Of a stretch of DNA of 64,000 nucleotides, positions 27,201 to 38,200 are shown one piece after another (the first letter of the stretch is position 1; every line of letters starts with the position of its first letter). The DNA comes from Caprella mutica. Taxonomy: Eukaryota > Arthropoda > Malacostraca > Amphipoda > Caprellidae. The notes under the pieces were generated by a model. The model was not told the DNA's origin and made no database searches. It saw only the letters and a program-made list of their open reading frames with translations. A program made the position numbers and the translations under genes. Location: contig CANNZV010000499.1 in the NCBI GenBank assembly GCA_947561585.1, positions 1 through 64,000 of the forward strand. Direction: 5' to 3'.

Positions 27201-27588
27201 GGACATGTTGAATTTCTGAATCAAATGCTTCTAATAACCTTATCTGGATTATAATTTTGATGTTTTTTTAGTTACCGCGAAATAATCACAAAAAATTATC
27301 TCCGTTTTCTATGTCTACGAACGGTTCTTATTTTGAAACAAGACTCGTAATAAGTACCACTTTTACTAAAGTGAGTTGTACTTAAAGCGAGGCCTTCCGT
27401 ACATAGCTATAAATATTTAAAAATATGTGTACATATACGTATATAAATATTGAGAATCCATGGCAACTGACAAATTTGACAGGTACGCATTAAGAGTGAG
27501 TGTGCTCCTCAGGTAATAGGTGCACCTGCCAGTCGTAATTATTCATGTGTACCTGCCAGGTGAACATCATAGTGTATGGCCGGCCTTA

Positions 27589-28172
27589 GGCCAGCCATAT
27601 ACTATGATTTCCACCTGACAGGTACGCATGAATAGCCGCGCCTGCCAGGTGCACCTGCTAGTGAGTGGTGGGAAAAACTAGCCTATCTGGCGCTCTGCCA
27701 ACTGATGATAATTCGATGAGTTCTGCCTGACAGGTGAGTAAAACTGTTGTGTGAGTGGCGGTTCCATCAGGTGTATCTGAACAGGTCACAGTTATTACTT
27801 TCGAAAATTGACGAAGGTTATGTTTTGGTCAGCATTTATTTATTCTCTTTGTACACTGATTCATTCATGTGAAGAAAATTGTCTTAATCAGATGGTTCAT
27901 GTCTCAAATCATTAATAAGATTAATATGGGTCAATTATTTATCCTTTACATCCATTCCTTACACCATTGTTTGAGTTTCTTCCTTCTGTTTTTTTTTACA
28001 TTTCATAATAAGGTTAGAAGGTACAACTCATAATCGCGAGAATCCATGGCGAACTGACAAACTTCACAGGTACGCATGTAGAGTGAGTGTGCTCCTCAGG
28101 TAACAGGTGTACCTGCCAGTCGTACCTATTTATGCATGCCTGTCAGGTCGATAAGATAGTGTATGGCCGGCC
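27589..28172. mobile_element. TTA-flanked element B (PIF/Harbinger-like), 584 bp
   Basis: Starts ggccagccatatactatgat and ends atagtgtatggccggcc, flanked by tta (27586-27588, shared with element A, and 28173-28175). Its arms match element A, so it is a shorter member of the same family, inserted directly next to it. Confidence 0.85.
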
Positions 28173-28423
28173 TTATGAACAGCGATTCCGCTACAGTCAT
28201 ACGATGGATGCAAGAGAAGAGGCTTTCATTATCTTTGTTTTGTATTATTTTTTAGATGTGTAGTTTCTCATTCTTGTTAGGTAATTTTTGTAATAAATCA
28301 TTATTGTTTGCTATTGTTTTATCATTTTTTTTGTTTGCTATTTGTTTGCTATTGTTATATCCTTTTTAATAAGTTGTAATATTTAAAAAACTGTTTAAAT
28401 ACTACTATTGTTCATTCATTTAA

Positions 28424-29637
28424 CACGTTGCGTGCGGGGTGACCAACCGGTGGGTCACTGCCGATTCTAGTACAGTGCGGATGACCCACCGGTGGGGCAT
28501 TTAAAAAAACTTGATCATTTTCAAAAAACATTGTATAAACGGGATATTTTTTATAGATTTGACTTTTATTGTTTAATATGTATTGAGTTTACAATTAAAT
28601 TAAAGGTATCATGATCATTATTCAGGAAATTTGACCACTCAATAAATATGGCACTACCTATAACAATTTGCATTAAAATTGAGAATATTTAAATATATTT
28701 TTCAAATTTATCTATATTTATGATTGCTTTATTATTGGCAATCGATTTTTTATAAGCAACTGACCATATTTTAAAAATTGAGTAGAAAATATATTATGTA
28801 TAGCGAAAAATAGGAGAAATATTATTTCGTGTTTGTAAAACCGATTATATATATAGGTATGTAGCTACCAAATATAGGTAAATCCAATGAAGTCATTAAA
28901 CTAATAATTTTCGTTCAATAGTTAGAATTTTGAATTAATTGATTTATATCTTATGCTCCATATTGAAATACGGGATATGTGAATGGGTGCCCATGTCATG
29001 CAGGTCATAATATTTCCACTTTCTGATTAGAATTTGTAACTTTTTGGCTAACTCATTTTGTGAATTCATCTCCTAACATATTTCGAGTCTATTTTACAAA
29101 TTAATTAATTCTGAATTAGAATCATTCAGAACATCACTCGACAATGAAAATTTATTGGGATTATGAAATTTTCTTCATATACCATAAAAAACGAAATCGT
29201 ATGAAAGACACGACCTAAGGAAGATATGAAAAATATATCAAAATAAAATTTAACAGCTGACATATAATAATATTTTTATGATAGCAGACATATATTAATA
29301 TTTGTATGATTATATATTCATTCTTACCACCGATAAACAATAAACATTTATCTACAAACTTGAACAATTGAAAAAAATGAGTCTCAGACGTGCCGTTTTT
29401 TTCACGTCAAGCAGTGACCACGGGTGGGCACCCCGCAATGCAGCAGAGCCAGATGCTTTACATTTTGCAATGCCCACCAGTGGACACGCTATTTTATTTG
29501 TGCAATTGGTAATACTAACCACGGATGTGAACCGCGCAAAAATTTCAGCTCAATTGCGTTACTAGTACAGATATGGTGGAACGTTCAAACTCCCGCAATG
29601 CAGTGGAAACCTAGTTTTGACTCCCGCACGCAACGTG
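28424..29637. mobile_element. piggyBac-like non-autonomous element, about 1.2 kb
   Basis: Left end cacgttgcgtgcgggg and right end cccgcacgcaacgtg are inverted. The flanks are ttaa (28420-28423) and ttta (29638-29641), consistent with a TTAA target in which one base changed. Words like gacccaccggtggg and ccacgggtgggcacc lie near both ends. A 3-bp tta duplication is an alternative reading. No transposase is visible. Confidence 0.6.
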
Positions 29638-29646
29638 TTTATCTTG

Positions 29647-29751
29647 TTAAGATCATGCACCCCAGTAAAAAGTATGTAAAGATCATGCACCACATTGAAA
29701 AGTATGTAAAGATCATGCACACCAATAACATCTGGGGTGCATGATCTTAAC
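29647..29751. repeat. Foldback with perfect 19-bp arms
   Basis: gttaagatcatgcacccca at the left pairs with its exact inverse at 29733-29751. Between them agatcatgcacc recurs twice at about 33-bp steps. The same core (atcatgcaccc) flanks the MITE at 24914. Confidence 0.85.
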
Positions 29752-29759
29752 ATGATCTA

Positions 29760-30310
29760 TATTTATAAACATAATAAATAACGGATATAAATATATTTTA
29801 TCAAAAACCACTACCAATTGAGTTATTGAACATTAATATATTTTAAATTTCGAGTAATTTTATACAAGAATGTAATTAGATTTCACAAATGAATAACAAA
29901 AAGGAAATATGTAAAATAATATTTATGATAATACAAATTTTGTGGAGTAATATATAATATAAAGTATAAACAACAGTGAACACAGAATGAGATCCTGAGG
30001 CACCCTGTGATTTTCAGGCAATAATTTATTTGTTATCTTAATGAATACAAACAGGACCTTAATATTTCTATGTTATTGTTAGGACAATAGTATTAAACTT
30101 ATTAGTAGTATTAACGTATTTTTAAGAAAATTAATATACAGTGTGTAATAATATATATGCACAGTATATATTCAGAGGTTGGGCAAAATATTTGGAACAC
30201 TTTTTGAATTTGAACTAATTTCATTTAATATAGATTTGAATTATGTTTCGGTAATTAATCTTAAAAACTTCTTGACTTTTTCAATTGTAATTTTCAACCA
30301 TTCTATCTTT
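29760..30310. other. Non-coding stretch, nothing recognised
   Basis: A+T-rich sequence with no supported gene. Confidence 0.5.
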
Positions 30311-30314
30311 AAAA

Positions 30315-31425
30315 CGGTGACCGGAAAGAAACCCACAGGAAAAGAAGCCCACAAGAAAAAAGCTCACCGGAAATATATGCCCACAGGAAAAATGCCCACA
30401 GAAAAAATGCCCACAAGGAAAAATGCCCACAGGGAAAAATGCCCACAAGGAAAAAAGCCCATAACTACATAATTTTAAAAAATACAGAAAAACCTAGAGG
30501 TGATTTAAATAAGGACATAAGTTTACAAAGGCACAAATATGCAATTAGTGTTCTATGTCTTGCACCATTTGTCTCATTTTGAAAGCCTTCATCGCTAAGA
30601 TTAATTGGATACTTGTTGAAATTAAATTTTTTAGGGTATAAATGAGAAAATCATCCGTGATTTTCATTTTACCATTTCGATTATATTTTGGCCCCAGAGA
30701 GGGGTTTAATCCTGAAGCTGTTTGAGGTGAATGGAAGATATGGAAGAAATGGCGTCCATTGGGTTCCGAACTGTTGCAATTTGGATTATGTATTATCTTT
30801 TTTCATATTTACCATATTTATAATTTTTTATCGATACTTGCAGTTTTAAAGGATATCGCTAGGTTTGTGGTCTTCAACTACGTGATCTTAAGATTAGGGC
30901 TCGTAAGCTTCATTTGCTATCACCTCTTCATTTTCCTCGTCCATCAGTGAGTGCAACCACTGGTGCTTGTGCCTCTTATCGACAGATTCCTTGTTAAATG
31001 ACTGCATTCACAGTTTTTTTTTCTATCCATTAGCTTTGTCACCGACGGTGGTAAGTGACTTTGTTCATGGAGCTACATTCGTTTCTGACTGCTTCTTCCA
31101 GTCCTTTTTCTTTAATTTATTTTTGATGTCGGCGATATAGTCAAAATGGCAGAAAGCTGACGTTAAACCATATACTATAATTAATTAGAAACAATTGTAT
31201 TATAGGATATTTGCCGAAACTTACGAACTTATTTAAAATACCTTTATGTTTTTTCTATTATAAATATTATGTAGTTGTGGGCTTGTTTCCTGTGGGCTTA
31301 TTTCTTTGTGGGCATTTTTCCATGTGGGAATTTTTCCATGTAGGCATTTTTACTGTGGGCTATTTTCTTGTGGGTATTTTTCCTGTTGGCTTCTTTCCTG
31401 AGGGCTTCTTTCCGGGAACCCTTTG
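30315..31425. mobile_element. Element with inverted minisatellite arms, about 1.1 kb
   Basis: The left arm (30318-30465) repeats a roughly 15-bp unit close to gcccacaggaaaaat. The right arm (about 31262-31412) repeats the inverse, close to atttttcctgtgggc. The tips, ccggaaagaa and ttctttccgg, also pair. The middle (30690-31140) is the dispersed repeat described at 2060. No target duplication was identified. Confidence 0.65.
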
Positions 31426-32221
31426 AAACCAGCTCCAGCTCCTCCATCGGGGTAAAGGAGGGAAGCAATTCCTAACTTGTCACGCTCGCGAATACACTAT
31501 AAATATTCAAGTAAACTTTGTTGCTGATCCTACCTTGTTAAGTAACTGTTGGACCAAAAGAATAGACCCAAACCATTATACTGAGCCTCATTCGTACTTC
31601 ACCGTCGGAAGAGGTCAGTCTTGGTTAAAGCCTCTTTTAGTTGTGTGTCTGTGTCCATATGTAAACACGCTCCGAAGTCGGAAAAAGAGTATTATTATTA
31701 ACTTTCATTGATATATAGACCAAGTCTTGTGGTTCCAGCTCAACATCATCCGCCTCTCAACATTTCGAGAAGAAACAGAGACTTCCTGAAGGCGGTTCAT
31801 TCATGGTAACACCTTGATGAAGCTCAACGGTTTGGGTGGAAACTGAATTGTTTAGATGCTGATTCCTCACAATGTTGTTAAATTACACCAATCTCTATCA
31901 GAAGCTTGAAAGCCCGACTATACTTGCATCGATTGTTGGAGGACCTTTTCGGATTACATCTTGTTCCTCCAAAACCTAACAGCTCAGCGGTTTTGGGGAT
32001 CGAAGTTCCTGCAATGTGACCTTCAACAATTTTCCCTTTTTCAAAATAAGTTAAGTTGTTTACCTAAATATCAAATGGATCTTGAATGCAGTGTAAAATA
32101 TGCAATTGTGTAGCAAGAGAGAAACCAAAATAACCCAGATCAATATTTTAGATAAAAACGAATTTTTAAGATAATGTAAAGTGGAAAATTATTTTTTCCA
32201 ACCCCTAGCTGTACTTGTATA
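31426..32221. other. Non-coding stretch, nothing recognised
   Basis: Somewhat richer in G+C than its surroundings, but no long frame and no element end is visible. It may be an untranslated or decayed part of a transposon. Confidence 0.4.
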
Positions 32222-32223
32222 TA

Positions 32224-33225
32224 CAGGGTGGGTCAAAAAAAGCGGAACCTAATTTTGATTTGATATATCTCAAAAACTACTAACGTTATGAATTTTCTAA
32301 AATCACCATTGTGTTCGTCTACTCTTTTTACATAAATTTTGAAAAATTCAAAACTATTCATACATCAATATAGATGCTATAGATATTATAGTAAACGGTG
32401 TTATATTTATGTATGCTTGCGCACAAGCATAAAGTTACGAAGATTTTTTTAATTACAGAAAAACACGATGATCATTTATATCATATCATAACAACCCATT
32501 ATAAAATATATCTAATCTATATTTCTCTCTCACTATCTACCGAGTCCCTCCACATGTCCTCCATTTCTTCCCGAATTATCTAATTCAATCCATATTCTCA
32601 TTGCTGCCATAACGCATTTGCTAACTGATTTGTTCAACAATCGCATTATTGCACTAATCTATGCAAATGAGGTGCCCCCAGGATCACTGGACATGACACC
32701 AGGTGATTTTTTTCTTATTTGGACATTGAAGAGTAAAGAGTACTCAACTCCGCCTTTAAATTAAGGACACTTGAATGAGAGAATCACAAGTGAAGTGAAT
32801 TCACTCTAAGAAAATTCTGCAATAATTAAAAGAGTTATGACAGCAATGAGAACAAAGATTGAATTATGTCACGAAATGGAGGACATGTGTATAGAAATTA
32901 AGGAAGGAATCAAGACTAAATATTTATTTACTAATAATATATTAGTATTGTGAAGGAATGATATTGTGGAGGATTGTTGTGTTAGGTATTTTTGTTAGAA
33001 AAAATATTTTTAGTAAACTTTTATGTTTGTGCGCAAGCATACTTTTGACACCGTTTACTATAATTACTTTAGCATCAATATTGAAGTATGAATATTTTTG
33101 AATTTTCCATCAATTATGTAAAAAGAGTAGAATAACACAATGATGATTTTAGAAAATTCATAACATTAGTTGTTTCTGAGATCTATCAAATCAAAGTTGG
33201 GTTCCGCTTTTTTTGACCCACCCTG
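32224..33225 (+). mobile_element. mariner-type element, 1002 bp, decayed
   Basis: The ends are cagggtgggtcaaaaaaagc and its inverse, with TA on each side (32222-32223 and 33226-33227). The inverted arms are long (about 150 bp with mismatches) and a second inverted segment (tatgcttgcgcacaagcata and its partner near 33030) lies further in. Between them is a relic of the transposase C-terminal part. Confidence 0.9.
32672..32910 (+). pseudogene. mariner transposase C-terminal remnant
   Basis: One frame reads PPGSLDMTPGDFFLIW followed by a lysine-rich stretch and YSTPPL, then a stop, and continues as HLNERITSEVNSL before another stop. In mariner transposases this is the block around the third catalytic aspartate (consensus SPDLTPxDFFLWG) and the region after it. 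The N-terminal DNA-binding part and the first two catalytic aspartates are not visible within the 1-kb element, so it cannot encode an active enzyme. Confidence 0.75.
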
Positions 33226-33232
33226 TATAGAG

Positions 33233-33825
33233 ACGCGTATCTACATGTGTTTAATCAATTTGAATTCAATGAAAGGTAGGTAATCAAATTCCATTGTATT
33301 ATTAGGCAATTAATATGCAGTAAAAAAATTACTCAAGTTAAATCAGTTGTATTGTCCTATCCGACATACCTGCTATTGCGATGTTTCACAGTTGACATTC
33401 TGGTTGAGAAGTGGGTGGAGGAATGAAATTCAGAGTCCGAAATTTGGTGTTGCAGAGCCGTTAGGAAACTTTATCTGAAGTGACGCGATAGAATGGGTTC
33501 AGGCAGCTGAAATGACCAGAAAGAATGAGTCAAACAAAGCAAAGTTATTATTGGTTCGAAAATAAAAACACATCGGACCTAATAGAGGAAATTGTGATAT
33601 TGTTGAGACGACTTTCATGGTACTGAAGATGATTTGTTACTGTGAGGAGGAGATGGGGGAATTACTTTTGTATTAGAGAGAAGAGGGAGAGGGCGTATTA
33701 ATCCGCATGTATTAAAGGGGGTAGCCCGAAATTTCAGTTTGGAATATTCGGTCTTAAGATTTCAGTCTCGGAAATTTCAATCTCAGAATTATAAATGACC
33801 TCTGGGCATAAATAACTATTATGTT
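33233..33825. other. Non-coding stretch, nothing recognised
   Basis: No supported gene. From about 33725 to 34010 words like tcggtcttaagatttc and aagaccgaaatttcc recur in both orientations, suggesting another worn foldback element. Confidence 0.4.
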
Positions 33826-33900
33826 GTTTGCTGTATCCACTAGTTTGTTGTACCACACACTTCATGATTGTTTAATGACCTGGAAGGGGGATTCGGAGGG
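33825..33900 (-). repeat. Dispersed repeat (also at 46985)
   Basis: The inverse of this stretch contains ccaggtcattaaacaatcat and gaagtgtg, acaacaaacta and ggata, in the same order as at 46985-47050. Confidence 0.75.
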
Positions 33901-34017
33901 AGGGGGGTACGGACCCCTTATACATACATTAAAAAGTTTTATTTATACCTGAGAGAATTTCCGAGACCAAATTTTCGGATACCTAACTTTCCAAGACCGA
34001 AATTTCCTAGAACTATT

Positions 34018-34191
34018 GAAAGGATAATAATGTCAATGTCAAACATTTGCTAAATCGGATTTAATTCGGTTTAGAAGATTTAATTATGTAATATTTGAAA
34101 GTTCGTTAATTTTTTAAATGTTTATATAAAAAGTATATAATAAAATTAGCGACACCTAGCGGAAGCACTGCAAAGTTACAGTATGTACGAT
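34018..34191. mobile_element. Left part of a foldback element split by the BEL insertion
   Basis: Its inverse, including atttaattatgtaatattt, tatataataaaa and agcgac, matches 56546-56722 on the far side of the BEL element. Together with 56236-56545 it forms one long inverted-repeat element of roughly 650 bp before the BEL insertion. Confidence 0.75.
34187..34191. repeat. Target-site duplication acgat (left, BEL)
   Basis: Identical to 56231-56235. Confidence 0.9.
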
Positions 34192-35135
34192 TGTACCGAA
34201 AGGGTCTCTTAACAGATAACGAGGTAAATGAATGTAGCCGTCTTGGTATATTTATTCACTCACGCTCGTAACCTGAAAACGATAAGTTTTTTCAGATAAC
34301 GAAAATATTAAACAAATAAAATAACAGACATTGAGGATTTTATCTAATTATTCTACAAGAGCTACTCTTCAAAGTTATCCATCATAGCTACCTATCAAGA
34401 CGAAAGAGTCTACAAATTCAATCGTCCATGATCGGTAACCGCGAATGAGACTACAATGCAGATTTCACCCCATAACAAACTCAAAAATAAATAAACTTAC
34501 CAAGTTAGTGCACGAGTAATAGCGTGTAAGGTTTTTGAGAAGTAGAATCTTTCACAGAACACAAGTTATAAGTTAATACGTACGTTATGAATATAATGCC
34601 TGGAACAAAATAAAGGTTTCATGGCTATGGTAAATGGAACAAAATACTGACATATGAAGCGACAAATGAAATACATGAATAAAAAAGGAACTTTAGTAAA
34701 GTATCGAAATTATGATGACTGGTATATACCAGGGCTACCTACTACTAAATCTAACAAATAAAAGAAAAATATCTGGTGCCACACTAGCGTGACAGACCGC
34801 TAAATACCTTCGCTGTCCTAAAGCTGATAAAGAGTGATGTAATTCAGATCTGATTGATTAGTAAGAAAATTTGAGGAGATAAGTATTGGTTATGAATTGT
34901 GTTTGGTAATAATTAGAATTTATAAGAATAAGAAAAAATAAATGCTACCTTAACAATAAGCACTCGGCTAATCACATATATGCTACGAGCACGGAGACTC
35001 TTTTTTTAATGTCAGTTTCACGCCGGTGAAAATCTATTATAGACATACAGAAACTAATACCCTAAAATGAATTTGGAAATTACCCTAAATTTAGTTTTAT
35101 GAGGAAAAATAGAAATTATCATGGTGAACATGACA
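34192..35135 (-). repeat. 3' LTR of the BEL/Pao element
   Basis: 944 bp; ends tgtaccgaa and gaacatgaca. It differs from the right copy by a base at about 34900 (gaattgtgtt against gaattgggtt) and by an A-run length change with one substitution near 34484. Confidence 0.97.
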
Positions 35136-35154
35136 CTCCCCCCCCCGTTTCTCC
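35136..35154 (-). promoter_or_regulatory. Polypurine tract of the BEL/Pao element
   Basis: On the minus strand a G-run ending in gggag lies directly against the tgtcatg start of the 3' LTR, the expected plus-strand primer. Confidence 0.85.
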
Positions 35155-35253
35155 TGAAACTTGAAGGTATAGAAAAGACTAAAAAAGACGAAAAAAGCAC
35201 CCCGATACGGACCGAAATATAAAAGAAGATTAGCTAACTATATCGATAGACAT

Positions 35254-38200
35254 TCAATTTGGTTTTCTAATGAGTAGTATCAACTCAGTTATTGGTCTTA
35301 ATAACTTAGATGACTGTACGATCTTGCCGTTGCTCTTTGGGACCCTTATTTTAGCCTTGCGAACCAAGTGGTCGCTACTTTGGAAGACTTGATCGACGAC
35401 TGCAATTGGCCACTCGTTTCTTTTCAAGGTGGAGTCTTTCAGGAGAACTATGTCTCCTGCTATTAAGGTAGCCTTCTTAGTTACCCACTTTTGACGGATT
35501 CGGAGGTCTTCGAGGTAGTTCCTTCTCCATTCCTTCCAAAAGTGGTCGGCGACGTATTGGACTCGTCGCCACCTTCTCTTCCCATATTCTAGCAGGTCCG
35601 CCTCTCCAAAGGTTTCGATGTTCTCGGCTCTTGTATTACTCTTTTGAGTCAGGAGCATAGCTGGGCTCATTGGTTGGGGGTCGTTTGGGTCGTCTGACAC
35701 CTCCCATAAGGGTGTACAGTTTACGATATTAGCTGCCTCCTGCAGGAAAGTGTACAGCTCGTCTCTAGATAGACTTCTCTCGGAGGTTTTTAACAAGGCT
35801 GCATCCATTGCTCTCCTCACTTGACCGATCTTTCGCTCCCATGCGCCGGCGAAGTGTGAAGCGTGTGGGGGATTGAATTCCCATTTGCAGTTCTCTCGCT
35901 CAAGAAACTGACAAATCTTTAGAAAATCCAAATCCTTGGATGTGCTGATAAAGTTGGTTCCTCTATCAGACCTGATTAGGTTACAGGGACCTCTGATGGC
36001 GAAAAAACGTCTCATAGCGTTTTGAAAGGCGGTCGTGTCGAGAGAAGGAATCGGTTCGAGATGAACTGCCCTCGAATACAAACACGTGAATATTACTGCC
36101 CATACTTTTTTGTTGGAGACTGATTTACGGGTAGTGCTGCCGTCGTGTATCATCCAGTGGCCAAATACGTCTATACCCACGTTGGAGAAAGGCGATGTAG
36201 CGTTCAACCTGTCGACTGGTAGATCTGCCATGTATTGTTCCATACATGTAGCTCTAAGACGCCTGCACGTAAAGCAATTGTTTACGTGACTTTTCACCAT
36301 TTTCTTTCCTTTGATAAGGTAGTACCCGGCGTCCCTTAGTGCTCCCATAGTTATGTGGCGTCCCTGATGGCCAGTCTTCCTGTGAACTGAATCTAGAATT
36401 AGTTGACTGATATGATGATTATGAGGGAGCAAGATAGGGTGTTTAATAATACATGGATTTTCGGCATTTTTTAGGCGACCGCCTACTTTAATAATGCCGT
36501 CTACGTCAATGAATGGAGCGAGCTTTGTATGTGGATCACTAATAGGGATTGTTCTTTCTTTGTGTAACATCTCGTGTAGGCTGCCTAGAGAGGCTCTCTG
36601 TGCCACTTTGATTAAGAATTTCTCCGAATCTAAATTCGAGATATCAGAACTTACCCTGATCTTTAGTACCCTCTTATTACAGACATCCAATACCAGTTTC
36701 ATGATGTTGTTCAGCTTAGGCCAAAAAGAACACTTCTCGATCAGATTGGTGAATGGACTCGACTGTTCACACGAAACCAGGAGATTTGTGATGACGGGCA
36801 GAGCTTCTGGCAGATCTTGAGTGTAGATATCTTCGTTGAACTCTACTGGTTCATCTGACCCAAGAGATTTTGGGCCAGTCAGCCACGAAGAACTAGAGAG
36901 GTTGATAATGGATGTCGACCTAGTTGCGTAATCAGCAGGGTTTTGTTTGGTTGATATGTAGTTCCACTGTTCTCGTGTTGATACAGATAAAATTGTATCG
37001 ATTCTACGAGAAACGTACATCGGGAATCTTCTTTGGGTATTGTTTATATAACCGAGACATACTTTGCTGTCGCAGAAGAAGTTCACACTTTGTGGTTTGT
37101 TGGAAAGCTCTTCGCAGATCTTGTATGCAGACTTTGCAGCGTTAGCGGCTGCGCAGAGTTCCAACCTCGGTATAGAGTTCGCGTTCTTTGGTGCGACCTT
37201 ACTCTCGGCATAGAGAAAGGAGACGTGGTTTTTACCACAATCTGATTTAGTTTTGATGTAAATCACGTGACCTATAGCCTCCTCGGAGGCGTCGGCATAC
37301 ACGTTCATGGACCTATGGCATGTTCTTACGTCTTTTGAAATTAGGCATCTTGCCACTTTGAGTTTTTCCAATCCTACGATTGACTTCCTCCACGACTGCC
37401 ACTCTCTGAGCAAATCTTCCGGCAAAGGATCATCCCAGCCGTATTTTTCGAGTCCGTTGTTCTTGTCGTCTTTTCTAGGCAATATTTTCCTCTGTATGAG
37501 CTTGCCGCCCAATACGACGGGACAGGCTATACCTATCGGATCGTAGATGGAGGAAATTACTGCTAGAATTCCACGTTTAGTGAATGGTCTGTCTGGCAGG
37601 TCTACTTTCACCGTAAACTCGTCTGTTACGATATCCCACGCAACGCCGAGTGTTCTATGAATCGATTCACTGTCTATGTCGAAAGTGGTTGTTTGCACTG
37701 TGTCTTCTTTGGGGAATGCCTGCAATACTGATGGCTCGTTACACATAATTTTATGTAGCTTTATATTGAAGCGAGCTAGTGCAGTCTTAGTTTTCTTGAG
37801 AATAGCTATACTATCCTCACAGGTTGGGGCACTACCGAGACCGTCGTCGACGTAGAAGTTTTGATGAACGTAGTTAGTAGCTTTCTGCATAATATCTGAT
37901 TCATCGTTATCTTCCTCCTTCAATGAATCTATGGCGTATCGCAAACCAATGGTTGCAATAGAGGGACTGCTGCAATTCCCGAATATATGGACCCGTGCTC
38001 GATAAGCTACCAAGTCGTTGTCCATGACGTTCTCTTCCGGCCAGTAGAATCGTAAAAGATCCCTGTATTCAGGTGATACGCGGAAGCAATGGAACATATT
38101 TGCTACGTCTGCAACAAAGGCCACTTTTTCTTCTCGAAAGCGTGCGAGGACGCCTCTTAGCTTGTTATTGTTATCGGGGCCCTGCAGCAGCAATGAGTTC

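Larger units (their letters stand above)
25801..27585. mobile_element. TTA-flanked element A (PIF/Harbinger-like), 1785 bp
   Basis: Starts ggctggccatacactatgat and ends with the inverse atcatagtgtatggccggcc. It is flanked by tta at 25798-25800 and 27586-27588. Internal short words such as cacctgacaggt recur on both arms. It is non-coding and is interrupted at 25832 by a hAT-like MITE. Its inner part (26860-27200) is shared with sequences near 42940 and 47650. Confidence 0.85.
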
